Notes: generated from the letters alone by a model not told the origin. A stretch of 64,000 bases of DNA from Streptomyces spiroverticillatus (GCA_014650415.1 BMUX01000004.1:186001-250000); one strand, 5' to 3'. Counted from the first letter of the stretch, positions 36,684 to 44,735 are shown. Translations and numbers: made by a program.

Positions 36684-37076
36684 GTGAGCGAACTGATGCA
36701 GTTCAAGACGGAGGACGGCGGGAACGTGGTCGTCGAGATCGACCACGCGCCGCGCGGGGCGACGCTGGTCTCGCGCCGCGACAACCTGCTGGACGCGGGC
36801 CGCAGCTTCAACGACGCCCTGGAGGGCATCCGCACGGCGGCCGAGTCCGCGCTGCGGACGTTCCGGGGCGGGGCGCTCAGCCCGGACGGGGTGGAGCTGG
36901 AGTTCGGCGTGAAGCTGACGGGCGAGGCGGGGGCGGTGATCGCGAAGACCTCGATGGAGGGGCACATCACGGTCAAGCTGGCGTGGGGCTCGAAGGTGGT
37001 GGCCCCGGACGCGGCGGCGGCCGCACCCCCGGCAGCCCCCGGTGTCGTCCCCGCTCCGGGCGCCCCCGCACAGTGA
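36684..37076 (+). CDS. Trypco1 (CU044_2847-type) trypsin-co-occurring domain protein
   Basis: The 130-residue protein matches the actinobacterial CU044_2847/Trypco1 type: 'FKTEDGGNVVVEIDHA', 'SFNDALEGIRTAAESALRTFRG', 'PDGVELEFGVKLTGEAGAVIAKTSMEGHITVKLAW' (in part). Such genes stand beside trypsin-like proteases, often joined to STAND-type NTPases, and are described as parts of bacterial conflict systems. That is family knowledge; nothing here shows activity. The start is GTG 36684 after GGGGGA. It is followed ten bases later by a trypsin gene that has been cut short. Confidence 0.85.
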   Translation: MSELMQFKTEDGGNVVVEIDHAPRGATLVSRRDNLLDAGRSFNDALEGIRTAAESALRTFRGGALSPDGVELEFGVKLTGEAGAVIAKTSMEGHITVKLAWGSKVVAPDAAAAAPPAAPGVVPAPGAPAQ

Positions 37077-37086
37077 GCAGACCCCG

Positions 37087-37704
37087 GTGAGCACCAACAC
37101 CTCCCCCGCCTGGCACGTGCGCGTCGACCGCCGGGGCACCCCGGAGGGCTCCGGCTTCCTGGTCTCCGACCGGCACGTGGTGACCTGCGCCCATGTCGTG
37201 CACGGGCTGGAGCGCGTCGAACTGGCCTTCCCCGGCAGCCGTTCGCTGCCGCCCGGCGGGGCGACGGTGGTCGAGCGGGGGCCCTGGTCGGGCCACCGTC
37301 TGGACGCGGGCGACGTGGCACTGCTGGAGCTGGACGGAGAACGCGCCCTGACCCCGACGCCCCCGGACCTGCTCCCCGCTCTTACTCCCCCCGCTCCTTC
37401 TCCCCCGCCCTCTCCCGCTGCGCATGCAGCCGCCCCTTCACATCGTCCGGCGGCAAGAACCGCGACCACCGCTCCGGGAACTCCGACGGCATGTCCGGGT
37501 TGGCCCCCGTCCACTGGCCCTCGCCATCGTCCCCGTACAGCTCGTCCTCCTCGTCGTCCCGGACCCAGCCCGCCTGCGCCTCCAGCTCGGCCGCGCGTGC
37601 CCGCGCTATCACCGCCGCGGCCTGAGCGGTCCGCAGCCGGTCGTTGTCGGCGCGAGCGGCGGCGGTGGCGACGGACGGCCACACCCGGTCGATGGCCGCG
37701 TTGA
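37087..37704 (+). pseudogene. Truncated trypsin-like protease, partner of Trypco1
   Basis: The gene begins at GTG 37087. Residues 1-90 are a good trypsin-like N-half: 'GSGFLVSDRHVVTCAHVVHG' with the catalytic His, and 'LDAGDVALLELDGE' with the catalytic Asp. At about 37345-37382 the similarity stops, just where the convergent BrkB-like gene ends (stop at 37382). The frame then runs antisense through that gene as Pro/Arg-rich nonsense to 37704. The Ser-containing second half and any fused NTPase or TPR part are missing. A deletion that joined this locus to its neighbour is the simplest explanation, and the product should not be proteolytic. Confidence 0.82.
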
Positions 37705-38596
37705 CGGCGGCGCCCACCAGCACGGCGAAGGCCGAGACCCCGATCCACAGCAGCACGGCGATCGGCGCGGCCAGCGAGCCGTAGATCGTGCCGCCCTCGA
37801 CGGTGCTCGTCACGTAGATACGGAGCAGGAAGCTGCCCAGCACCCACATCCCCAGCGCTATCAGCGACCCGGGCACGTCCTCCACCCAGGGCGACCGCAC
37901 CGGCACGGACACGTGGTACAGCGTGGTCAGGAAGACGACCGACAGCACTATCACCAGCGGCCAGTACAGGACGGAGATGACCTCGGTCCCGAACGGCACC
38001 AGCTCCACCACCCGGTCTGGGCCCACCACCATCAGCGGCAGCACCACCGCGCCGATGAGCAGCGCGACGACGTACAGCAGGAAGGCCAGCAGCCGGGTCT
38101 TGACGATGCCCCGGTGCCCGTCCAGCCCGTACATGACCGTGATCGTGTCGATGAAGACGTTGACGGCCCGCGAGCCCGACCACAGGGCGATGGCGAAGCC
38201 GATCGAGATGACGTCCGGGCGGCCCTCCCTCGTCACGTCCTCGAGGAGCGGCTTGGCGAATTCGTTGACGCCCCGGTCCGACAGGACCGCCTGCGAGGCG
38301 TTGAGGATGTTGCGCTCGATGGACTGGACGGTCTCCGTCGCCGTCCAGTCGTCGATGTAGCCGAGCAGACCGATCAGGCCGAGGAGGAGCGGCGGCAGGG
38401 ACAGCAGCGTGAAGAAGGCGGCTTCGGCGGCGAGGCCGAGGATGCGGTATTCGACGCAGGAATTGACGGTGTCCTTCAGGAGCTGCCAGGCCAGCTTCCG
38501 CTTCGACACGTTCCGGTAGAGGACCCGAGCGCGGTGGAGCCGGTTCTCCTTGCGGTGTTTCCGCGGCCGTTCGGGTGTTTCTTTTGCTGCCTGCAC
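37382..38596 (-). CDS. YihY/BrkB family integral membrane protein
   Basis: The 404-residue protein has about six membrane segments after a basic N-terminus. Conserved blocks include 'LGLAAEAAFFTLLSLPPLLLG', 'ALWSGSRAVNVFIDTIT', and 'GGTIYGSLAAPIAVLLWIG', the core of the YihY/BrkB family. The C-terminal 80 residues are acidic and cytoplasmic. The function of the family is unsettled; a transport or envelope role is likely. The GTG start at 38596 sits almost on top of a GGAGG site, so a later start is possible. It is divergent from aidB, with only 17 bases between the starts. Confidence 0.88.
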   Translation of the reverse strand: MQAAKETPERPRKHRKENRLHRARVLYRNVSKRKLAWQLLKDTVNSCVEYRILGLAAEAAFFTLLSLPPLLLGLIGLLGYIDDWTATETVQSIERNILNASQAVLSDRGVNEFAKPLLEDVTREGRPDVISIGFAIALWSGSRAVNVFIDTITVMYGLDGHRGIVKTRLLAFLLYVVALLIGAVVLPLMVVGPDRVVELVPFGTEVISVLYWPLVIVLSVVFLTTLYHVSVPVRSPWVEDVPGSLIALGMWVLGSFLLRIYVTSTVEGGTIYGSLAAPIAVLLWIGVSAFAVLVGAAVNAAIDRVWPSVATAAARADNDRLRTAQAAAVIARARAAELEAQAGWVRDDEEDELYGDDGEGQWTGANPDMPSEFPERWSRFLPPDDVKGRLHAQRERAGEKERGE

Positions 38597-38613
38597 CTCC
38601 TTACCGTATCCGC

Positions 38614-40248
38614 ATGGCAGCCACCACCCACACAGTGACCAATCAGGCCCCGCCCCTGGTGGGGTACGACGTCTACGGCGAAGACCGCGCGCTCGCGGAG
38701 GCGGTCGAGCGGCATGTCGAGCCCGCTCTCCTCGACGGCGTACGGGAGGAACTGACCGCGCTCGGGCAGGCCGCCGGATCCGCGCAGGTCCAGGAGTGGG
38801 GGGCGCTGGCGAACGAGAATCCGCCGACCCTGCACACCCACGACCGGTACGGCAACCGGATCGACGAGGTCGCCTTCCACCCGTCCTGGCACCGCCTCCT
38901 CGGGCACGCCGTGTCGTCCGGGTTGACGAACGCCTGGGGTCGCCCGAACGGGCACGTGCGGCGGGCCGCCGGGTTCCTGGTGTGGACGCAGGCGGAGGGC
39001 GGACACGGCTGTCCGGTGTCGATGACGCACGCCGCCGTGCCGGCGCTGCGGGCGGATCCGGCGCTGGCGGCCGTGTGGGAGCCGAGGCTCACGTCGTCGG
39101 TGTACGGGCAGGAGCTGCTGCCCGCCGCGCAGAAGCCGGGCGCCCTGTTCGGCATGGGCATGACCGAGAAGCAGGGCGGCAGCGACGTACGGGCGAACAC
39201 GACCCAGGCGCTGCCGACGGGTGTCGACGGCGAGTACGCGCTCACCGGGCACAAGTGGTTCTGCTCCGCCCCGATGTCCGACGGGTTCCTGGTGCTGGCG
39301 CAGGCGCCGGGCGGGCTGAGCTGCTTCCTCGTACCGCGCGTGCTGGAGGACGGGACGCGCAACACCTTCCGCATCCAGCGCCTCAAGGACAAGCTCGGCA
39401 ACAAGTCGAACGCGTCGAGCGAGGTCGAGTTCGACGGGACGTGGGGGCGGCTGGTCGGCGAGGAGGGGCGCGGGGTGCGCACCATCATCGGGATGGTCGC
39501 GGCGACCCGGCTGGACTGCGTGATCGGCTCGGCGGCGCTGATGCGGCAGGCGGTCGCACAGGCCACCCATCACGCCGCGTACCGCCGTGCCTTTGGCGGG
39601 GAGCTGATCGACAAGCCGCTGATGCGCAACGTCCTGGCGGACCTGCACCTGGAGTCGGAGGCGGCGACGACCCTGGCGCTGCGCCTGGCAGCCGCGTACG
39701 ACAGCGACACCGAGCAGGACCGGGCGCTGCTGCGGCTCGCCGTCCCGGCGGCGAAGTACTGGGTGACCAAGCGGTGCACGCCGGTCGCGGCGGAGGCCCT
39801 AGAGTGCCTGGGCGGCAACGGGTACGTCGAGGACTCGGGCATGCCGCGCCTGCTGCGCGAGTCGCCGCTGAACTCCATCTGGGAGGGGTCGGGCAACGTC
39901 CAGGCGCTGGACGTGCTGCGGGCGCTCCAGCGGGAGCCGATGGCGCTGAACGCCTTCCTGACGGAGGTGGGGCAGGCGCGCGGCGCCGATCACCGCCTGG
40001 ACGGCGCGATCAAGAACCTGCTCACCGAGCTCGCGGACCTGGACGGTATCGAGGGGCGGGCACGCCGTCTCGTGGAGCGGATGGCCCTCGTCCTCCAGGG
40101 GTCGCTGCTGGTGCGGTGGGCGCCGTCGGAGGTCGCGGATGCGTTCTGCGCCTCGCGGCTGGGCGGCGACTGGGGCTCCGCCTTCGGTACGTTGCCGAGC
40201 AGCCTGGACCTGGGGGCGGTGGTGGAGCGGGCGCGGCCGGAGGCGTAG
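38614..40248 (+). CDS. aidB: Acyl-CoA dehydrogenase family protein, AidB type
   Basis: The 544-residue protein is longer than ordinary acyl-CoA dehydrogenases and aligns with AidB/isovaleryl-CoA-dehydrogenase-like proteins. Signs are 'GMGMTEKQGGSDVRANTTQA', 'YALTGHKWFCSAPMSD', 'RLKDKLGNKSNASSEVEFDG' and 'ALECLGGNGYVEDSGMPRLLRESPLNSIWEGSGN' (in part). The last block contains the FAD and C-terminal DNA-binding side of AidB. In E. coli AidB belongs to the Ada-controlled alkylation response; this gene is not next to ada here. ATG 38614 is the first Met of the conserved region. A 33-bp tandem repeat covers the stop codon. Confidence 0.9.
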   Translation: MAATTHTVTNQAPPLVGYDVYGEDRALAEAVERHVEPALLDGVREELTALGQAAGSAQVQEWGALANENPPTLHTHDRYGNRIDEVAFHPSWHRLLGHAVSSGLTNAWGRPNGHVRRAAGFLVWTQAEGGHGCPVSMTHAAVPALRADPALAAVWEPRLTSSVYGQELLPAAQKPGALFGMGMTEKQGGSDVRANTTQALPTGVDGEYALTGHKWFCSAPMSDGFLVLAQAPGGLSCFLVPRVLEDGTRNTFRIQRLKDKLGNKSNASSEVEFDGTWGRLVGEEGRGVRTIIGMVAATRLDCVIGSAALMRQAVAQATHHAAYRRAFGGELIDKPLMRNVLADLHLESEAATTLALRLAAAYDSDTEQDRALLRLAVPAAKYWVTKRCTPVAAEALECLGGNGYVEDSGMPRLLRESPLNSIWEGSGNVQALDVLRALQREPMALNAFLTEVGQARGADHRLDGAIKNLLTELADLDGIEGRARRLVERMALVLQGSLLVRWAPSEVADAFCASRLGGDWGSAFGTLPSSLDLGAVVERARPEA

Positions 40249-40306
40249 CCCGCCGGTCCGGGCAGGCGGCCGGAAGCGTAGCCCGCCGGTCCGGGCGCGC
40301 GGCCGG
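40233..40306. repeat. 33-bp tandem repeat at the aidB stop
   Basis: GCGGCCGGAGGCGTAGCCCG begins at 40233 and recurs at 40266 with one change; a partial third copy starts at 40299. The period is exactly 33 bases. The first copy contains the aidB stop codon, so the repeats lie outside the coding region. Confidence 0.8.
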
Positions 40307-40357
40307 AATCACAGCCCCCGCTTCTGCGGCACGCGCGGGGCGTGATTCTCTGACGTC

Positions 40358-40936
40358 ATGAGCACCATCGACGTCACCACCTGGTCCCTCGAACAGACCT
40401 CCCCGGACGATCTGAGCCCGGTCCCGCCCCCGCCGGGCGACGACCTGCGGATCGTCCGGGCCGAGGTCCCCTCCCCCGAATTCAGCCGCTTCCTGTACAC
40501 CGCCGTGGGCGGCGACATCCGCTGGACGGACCGGCTGCCGTGGTCGTACGAGCAGTGGCGGCGCGCCGTGGACCGGCCCGAGGTCGAGACGTGGGTCGCG
40601 TACGACAGGGGCACGCCTGCCGGGTACGTCGAGCTGGAGGCGCAGGACGAGGGCGCGGTGGAGATCGTCTACTTCGGGCTGATCCCGGCGTTCCGGGGCC
40701 GGCGGATCGGCGGTCACCTCCTCTCGTACGGGATCGAACGCGCCTGGGACCTCGCCGAGCGGCACCCGGACCGGACGCCGACGAAGCGGGTGTGGCTGCA
40801 CACCTGCTCCAAGGACGGCCCGCACGCGATGGCGAACTACGAGCGGCGCGGCTTCCGGCTCTTCGACACGACGGTGGAGGCGGAGCCGGAGGTGGCGAAT
40901 CCAGGGCCTTGGCCGGGGGCGTTTCCGCAGGCCTGA
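40358..40936 (+). CDS. GNAT-family N-acetyltransferase
   Basis: This 192-residue protein has the acetyl-CoA site 'IVYFGLIPAFRGRRIGGHLL' (R/Q-x-x-G-x-G/A type) and later 'NYERRGFRLFDT', both conserved in GNAT enzymes. The text 'VWLHTCSKDGPHAMANYERRGF' is shared by a subgroup of Streptomyces acetyltransferases. Substrate unknown. The frame is preceded by short repeats but no clear ribosome-binding site. Confidence 0.87.
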   Translation: MSTIDVTTWSLEQTSPDDLSPVPPPPGDDLRIVRAEVPSPEFSRFLYTAVGGDIRWTDRLPWSYEQWRRAVDRPEVETWVAYDRGTPAGYVELEAQDEGAVEIVYFGLIPAFRGRRIGGHLLSYGIERAWDLAERHPDRTPTKRVWLHTCSKDGPHAMANYERRGFRLFDTTVEAEPEVANPGPWPGAFPQA

Positions 40937-40942
40937 CCGGGG

Positions 40943-41191
40943 CTAGTCGAGGGCTGCCAGATCGGCCACGAGGCGGCGCAGCGAGGTCCGGTGCTCACGG
41001 GTCCGCCGGGTGTAGCGCCGCAGGGCCGTCCTGGCCAGCAGGGAGCTGCCCGCCAGCCGTCCGTAGAGCGCGGCCGAGATGCGGTCGACGGCCTTCTTCA
41101 GCGTGTCTTTCAGCTTCATGCCGATCACGGCCAGGACGATCCCGCCGCCGACCAGCAGCCAGGACTGCAACTGCCCCCGCAGGCCCGCCAT
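40943..41191 (-). CDS. Small hypothetical protein with one membrane segment
   Basis: An 82-residue protein with one membrane segment near the N-terminus ('WLLVGGGIVLAVIGM') and a very basic, arginine-rich helical tail ('RTALRRYTRRTREHRTSLRR'). I do not recognise the family. A similar arrangement of one membrane helix and a basic coil is found at the N-terminus of some Streptomyces NACHT/STAND proteins, so a leftover of such a gene is possible. This is a guess. Confidence 0.55.
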   Translation of the reverse strand: MAGLRGQLQSWLLVGGGIVLAVIGMKLKDTLKKAVDRISAALYGRLAGSSLLARTALRRYTRRTREHRTSLRRLVADLAALD

Positions 41192-41273
41192 GAGCGCCCC
41201 CGGATTGTGCGCATGTGCTGGTACAGCAGGATATGACCGGACCTGCGATCCGGAGTGACCCAGGACACAGCGT

Positions 41274-41291
41274 TTCGTCATGTGAGACGAA
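41274..41291. promoter_or_regulatory. Inverted repeat upstream of the sulfur operon
   Basis: TTCGTC-atgtga-GACGAA lies 60 bases before the leader peptide. It is in the right place to be the operator or promoter area of the cys operon. The following 'GGTCCACATGATGGATAGTGG' region is likely to contain the promoter, but I cannot fix the -10 and -35 hexamers. Confidence 0.35.
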
Positions 41292-41350
41292 GTGGTCCAC
41301 ATGATGGATAGTGGTGGACTGGCCCGAGATCCCCGTGCCACGCTTCCGTC

Positions 41351-41434
41351 ATGTCTACAGCTGGAGTTGCCTTGATCAGTCGGCGTCACGTCGACCTCGG
41401 CCGCATGTCCAGCGCCATCTGTCCGGCCTGCTGA
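41351..41434 (+). CDS. Leader peptide of the sulfur assimilation operon
   Basis: A 27-codon frame starts at ATG 41351 and contains 'SRRHVDLGRMSSAICPAC' ending with two cysteines directly before the TGA. Peptides of this type (RRHVDL motif, cysteine codons at the end) are found in front of sulfite reductase and other sulfur genes in Streptomyces and are annotated as putative leader peptides. I infer that stalling at the Cys codons senses cysteine or charged tRNA-Cys and controls the downstream operon. The gap to sulfite reductase is 148 bases and includes C-rich and T-rich text ('actccccctttt') after the peptide stop. Confidence 0.75.
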   Translation: MSTAGVALISRRHVDLGRMSSAICPAC

Positions 41435-41582
41435 CAGCCCAGCACTGCCGCACTCCCCCTTTTCAGGTTTTCCGCGCACCCGCTCCCCGCATGTCTGCGC
41501 ACCCCCGCGCCGTTTCTGCGCGAGTGTGCAGGTCAGAGCCGCCTGCCCGCAGTCCCCCTGCATGCCCGAAGGACGTACCGCC

Positions 41583-43289
41583 ATGTCTGCCACCCCAGAG
41601 AAGCCCGCAGCGGGTGCTGCCGTCACCGCCCGCCGCAAGGCCGGACGCCACCGCGGCGAAGGCCAGTGGGCCGTTGGGCATCACACGCCGCTCAACGGCA
41701 ACGAGCAGTTCAAGAAGGACGACGACGGTCTCAACGTACGGACACGTATTGAGACGATCTACTCCAAGCGCGGTTTCGACTCCATCGACCCCAACGACCT
41801 GCGGGGACGCATGCGTTGGTGGGGGCTGTACACGCAGCGCAAGCCCGGGATCGACGGCGGCAAGACCGCGATCCTGGAGCCGGAGGAGCTGGACGACGAG
41901 TTCTTCATGCTGCGCGTGCGCATCGACGGCGGCCGGCTGACCACCGAGCAGCTGCGCGTCATCGGCGAGATCTCGCAGGAGTTCGCCCGGGGCACCGCCG
42001 ACCTGACCGACCGGCAGAACGTCCAGTACCACTGGATCCGCATCGAGGACGTGCCGGAGATCTGGCGCCGCCTGGAGGCCGTGGGGCTGTCGACGACCGA
42101 GGCGTGCGGCGACACCCCGCGCGTCATCCTCGGCTCGCCCGTCGCGGGCATCGCGGTCGACGAGATCATCGACGGCACGCCCGCCATCGACGAGATCTAC
42201 CGCCGCTTCATCGGCAACCCGGACTTCTCCAACCTGCCGCGCAAGTTCAAGTCGGCGATCTCCGGTTCGCCGCAGCTGGACGTGGCGCACGAGATCAACG
42301 ACATCGCGTTCGTCGGCGTCGAGCACCCCGAGCACGGCCCCGGCTTCGACCTGTGGGTCGGCGGCGGGCTCTCCACCAACCCCAAGCTCGGTGTGCGGCT
42401 GGGGACTTGGGTCTCCCTGGAGGACGTGCCGGACGTGTACGGCGGCGTCATCGGCATCTTCCGCGACTACGGCTACCGGCGGCTGCGCAACCGCGCCCGC
42501 CTGAAGTTCCTGGTCGCGGACTGGGGCCCGGAGAAGTTCCGGCAGGTCCTGGAGGACGAGTACCTGAAGCGCAAGCTCATCGACGGGCCCGCCCCGCAGC
42601 AGCCCAAGGGCACCTGGCGCGACCACCTCGGCGTGCACCGGCAGAAGGACGGGCGCTTCTACGTGGGCTTCGCCCCGCGCGTCGGCCGGGTCGACGGCTC
42701 CACGCTGACGAAGATCGCCGAGCTGGCGGAGACGCACGGCTCCGGGCGGCTGCGCACCACCGCCGAGCAGAAGATGATCGTGCTCGACGTCGCCGAGGAG
42801 CAGGTCGAGTCGCTGGTGGCGGGGCTGGAGTCGCTGGACCTGAAGGTGACGCCGTCGCCGTTCCGGCGGGGCACGATGGCCTGCACCGGCATCGAGTTCT
42901 GCAAGCTGGCGATCGTCGAGACGAAGGCGCGCGGCGCCTCGCTGATCGACGAACTGGAGCGCCGCATCCCGGAGTTCGACGAGCCGCTCACCATCAACAT
43001 CAACGGCTGCCCCAACGCCTGCGCCCGCATCCAGGTCGCCGACATCGGCCTCAAGGGCCAGCTGGTCCTGGACGCCGACGGCAACCAGGTCGAGGGCTAC
43101 CAGGTGCACCTGGGCGGCGCGCTCGGCCTGGAGGCCGGGTTCGGACGCAAGGTCCGCGGCCTGAAGGTCACCGCCGCCGAGCTGCCCGACTACGTGGAGC
43201 GTGTCCTGACCCGCTTCCAGGAGCAGCGCGAGGACGGCGAGCGCTTCGCGACCTGGGCGACGCGTGCGGCGGACGGGGACCTGTCGTGA
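41583..43289 (+). CDS. sirA: Ferredoxin-dependent nitrite/sulfite reductase, probable sulfite reductase
   Basis: The 568-residue protein has the duplicated ferredoxin-like/siroheme halves of this family: 'ADLTDRQNVQYHWIRIEDVPEIWRRL' (in part) and 'GRLRTTAEQKMIVLDV'. The siroheme-[4Fe-4S] ligands are in 'TMACTGIEFCKLAIVETK' (C-x5-C) and 'INGCPNACARIQ' (C-x3-C). The position at the head of cysH-cysC-cysD-cysN shows it reduces sulfite to sulfide. ATG 41583 has a GGACG site about eight bases before it. It overlaps the next gene as GTGA. Confidence 0.92.
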   Translation: MSATPEKPAAGAAVTARRKAGRHRGEGQWAVGHHTPLNGNEQFKKDDDGLNVRTRIETIYSKRGFDSIDPNDLRGRMRWWGLYTQRKPGIDGGKTAILEPEELDDEFFMLRVRIDGGRLTTEQLRVIGEISQEFARGTADLTDRQNVQYHWIRIEDVPEIWRRLEAVGLSTTEACGDTPRVILGSPVAGIAVDEIIDGTPAIDEIYRRFIGNPDFSNLPRKFKSAISGSPQLDVAHEINDIAFVGVEHPEHGPGFDLWVGGGLSTNPKLGVRLGTWVSLEDVPDVYGGVIGIFRDYGYRRLRNRARLKFLVADWGPEKFRQVLEDEYLKRKLIDGPAPQQPKGTWRDHLGVHRQKDGRFYVGFAPRVGRVDGSTLTKIAELAETHGSGRLRTTAEQKMIVLDVAEEQVESLVAGLESLDLKVTPSPFRRGTMACTGIEFCKLAIVETKARGASLIDELERRIPEFDEPLTININGCPNACARIQVADIGLKGQLVLDADGNQVEGYQVHLGGALGLEAGFGRKVRGLKVTAAELPDYVERVLTRFQEQREDGERFATWATRAADGDLS

Positions 43290-43468
43290 GCGAGCGCGCG
43301 GCCCCCTTCCACTGCCCGTACTGCGGCGACGAGGACCTGCGGCCCAACGAGACCGGCCACGGGGCCTGGGAGTGCCACTCCTGCAACCGGGCCTTTCAGC
43401 TGAAGTACCTGGGGCTGCTGGCCCGGGGTGTCACCACGACCAACTCGACGGAAGGGGAGGGGATATGA
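43286..43468 (+). CDS. Small zinc-ribbon protein between sulfite reductase and cysH
   Basis: The 60-residue protein has 'CPYCGDEDLRPN' and 'WECHSCNRAF', two CxxC knuckles that form a zinc ribbon. The C-terminal 'LKYLGL' is followed by a short tail. It overlaps sirA (GTGA) and cysH (ATGA), so it is translated in strict coupling with the two. Similar genes are found in the same position in Streptomyces sulfur operons. A role in electron transfer, assembly or regulation is possible, but no function is known to me. Confidence 0.85.
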   Translation: MSERAAPFHCPYCGDEDLRPNETGHGAWECHSCNRAFQLKYLGLLARGVTTTNSTEGEGI

Positions 43469-44178
43469 CAGTCGTTCAGGAAGACGTGAGGTCGCAGGAA
43501 GAGCTGCGCGCGCTGGCCGAGCAGGCCGGACGCGACCTCGAGGACGCCTCCCCGCTCGACATCCTGAAGTGGGCGACCGCCACCTTCGGCAGCCGCTTCT
43601 GCGTGACCTCCTCCATGGAGGACGCGGTCGTCGCCCACCTCGCGTCCCGTGCACACCCCGGCGTCGACGTCGTCTTCCTCGACACCGGCTACCACTTCGA
43701 GGAGACCATCGGCACCCGCGACGCCGTGGACGCGGTGATGGACGTCAACGTCATCACGCTCACCCCCCGGCAGACCGTCGCCGAGCAGGACGCCGAGTAC
43801 GGGCCGAAACTGCACGACCGCGACCCCGACCTGTGCTGCGCGCTCCGCAAGGTCAAGCCCCTGGAGGACGGCCTGGGTGCGTACGACGCGTGGGCGACCG
43901 GCCTGCGCCGCGACGAGTCCCCGACCCGGGCGAACACCCCGGTCGTCGGCTGGGACGAGAAGCGCCGCAAGGTCAAGGTCTCCCCGATCGCCCGCTGGAC
44001 GCAGGACGACGTGGACGCGTACGTGGTCGAGCACGGCGTTCTCACCAACCCGCTCCTGATGGACGGTTACGCGTCCGTCGGCTGCGCGCCGTGCACGCGC
44101 AGGGTGCTGGAGGGCGAGGACGCCCGCGCCGGCCGCTGGGCCGGGCGCGGCAAGACCGAATGCGGGCTGCACGGATGA
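43465..44178 (+). CDS. cysH: Assimilatory APS reductase
   Basis: The 237-residue protein is a PAPS/APS reductase. The presence of the [4Fe-4S] Cys pairs, C124-C125 ('DLCCALRKVKP') and C207/C210 ('GCAPCTRRV'), and the catalytic C233 in E-C-G-L-H shows that it is the APS-reducing form. It reduces adenylyl sulfate to sulfite. It is coupled by ATGA overlaps to the zinc-ribbon gene before it and cysC after it. Confidence 0.94.
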   Translation: MTVVQEDVRSQEELRALAEQAGRDLEDASPLDILKWATATFGSRFCVTSSMEDAVVAHLASRAHPGVDVVFLDTGYHFEETIGTRDAVDAVMDVNVITLTPRQTVAEQDAEYGPKLHDRDPDLCCALRKVKPLEDGLGAYDAWATGLRRDESPTRANTPVVGWDEKRRKVKVSPIARWTQDDVDAYVVEHGVLTNPLLMDGYASVGCAPCTRRVLEGEDARAGRWAGRGKTECGLHG

Positions 44179-44735
44179 CGAACAGTCAGGAGAACCCCGA
44201 GATGACCGGAGCCACCGTCTGGCTCACCGGCCTGCCCAGCGCGGGCAAGACCACCATCGCGTACGCGCTCGCCGAGAAGCTGCGCGCCCGGGGCCGCAAG
44301 GTCCAAGTGCTGGACGGCGACGAGATCCGCGAGTTCCTCTCGGCCGGGCTGGGCTTCAGCCGCGAGGACCGGCACACCAATGTGCAGCGGATCGGTTACG
44401 TCGCCGAACTCCTGGCCCGTAACGGCGTGTTGGCGCTCGCACCGGTCATCGCCCCGTACGCCGACAGCCGCGAGGCCGTCCGCAAGCGGCACCAGTCGGA
44501 GGGCACCGCCTACCTGGAGGTGCACGTGGCGACGCCGGTCGAGGTGTGCTCCGTACGCGATGTGAAGGGCCTGTACGCCAAGCAGGCGGCCGGGGAGATA
44601 TCCGGGCTGACCGGCGTGGACGACCCGTACGAGGCGCCGGCCGACCCGGATCTGCGCATCGAGTCGCACACGCAGTCCGTCGACGAGTCCGCGGCGGCGC
44701 TGCTCGCGCTGCTCACCGAGAGGGGTCTGGCATGA
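44175..44735 (+). CDS. cysC: Adenylylsulfate kinase
   Basis: The 186-residue protein has the P-loop GLPSAGKTT, the 'LDGDEIREFLSAGLGFSREDR' block and 'DVKGLYAKQAAGEI' of APS kinase. It makes PAPS from APS, in competition with the APS reductase next to it, and so serves sulfotransferases. It is a stand-alone kinase, not fused to CysN. Start and stop both overlap neighbours (ATGA). Confidence 0.94.
   Translation: MTNSQENPEMTGATVWLTGLPSAGKTTIAYALAEKLRARGRKVQVLDGDEIREFLSAGLGFSREDRHTNVQRIGYVAELLARNGVLALAPVIAPYADSREAVRKRHQSEGTAYLEVHVATPVEVCSVRDVKGLYAKQAAGEISGLTGVDDPYEAPADPDLRIESHTQSVDESAAALLALLTERGLA

Noticed and set aside
37382..37704. C-terminal 107 residues of the trypsin frame as a real Pro-rich domain
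   Set aside because: It is the exact antisense of the conserved C-terminus of the BrkB-like gene, so the sequence is explained by that gene.
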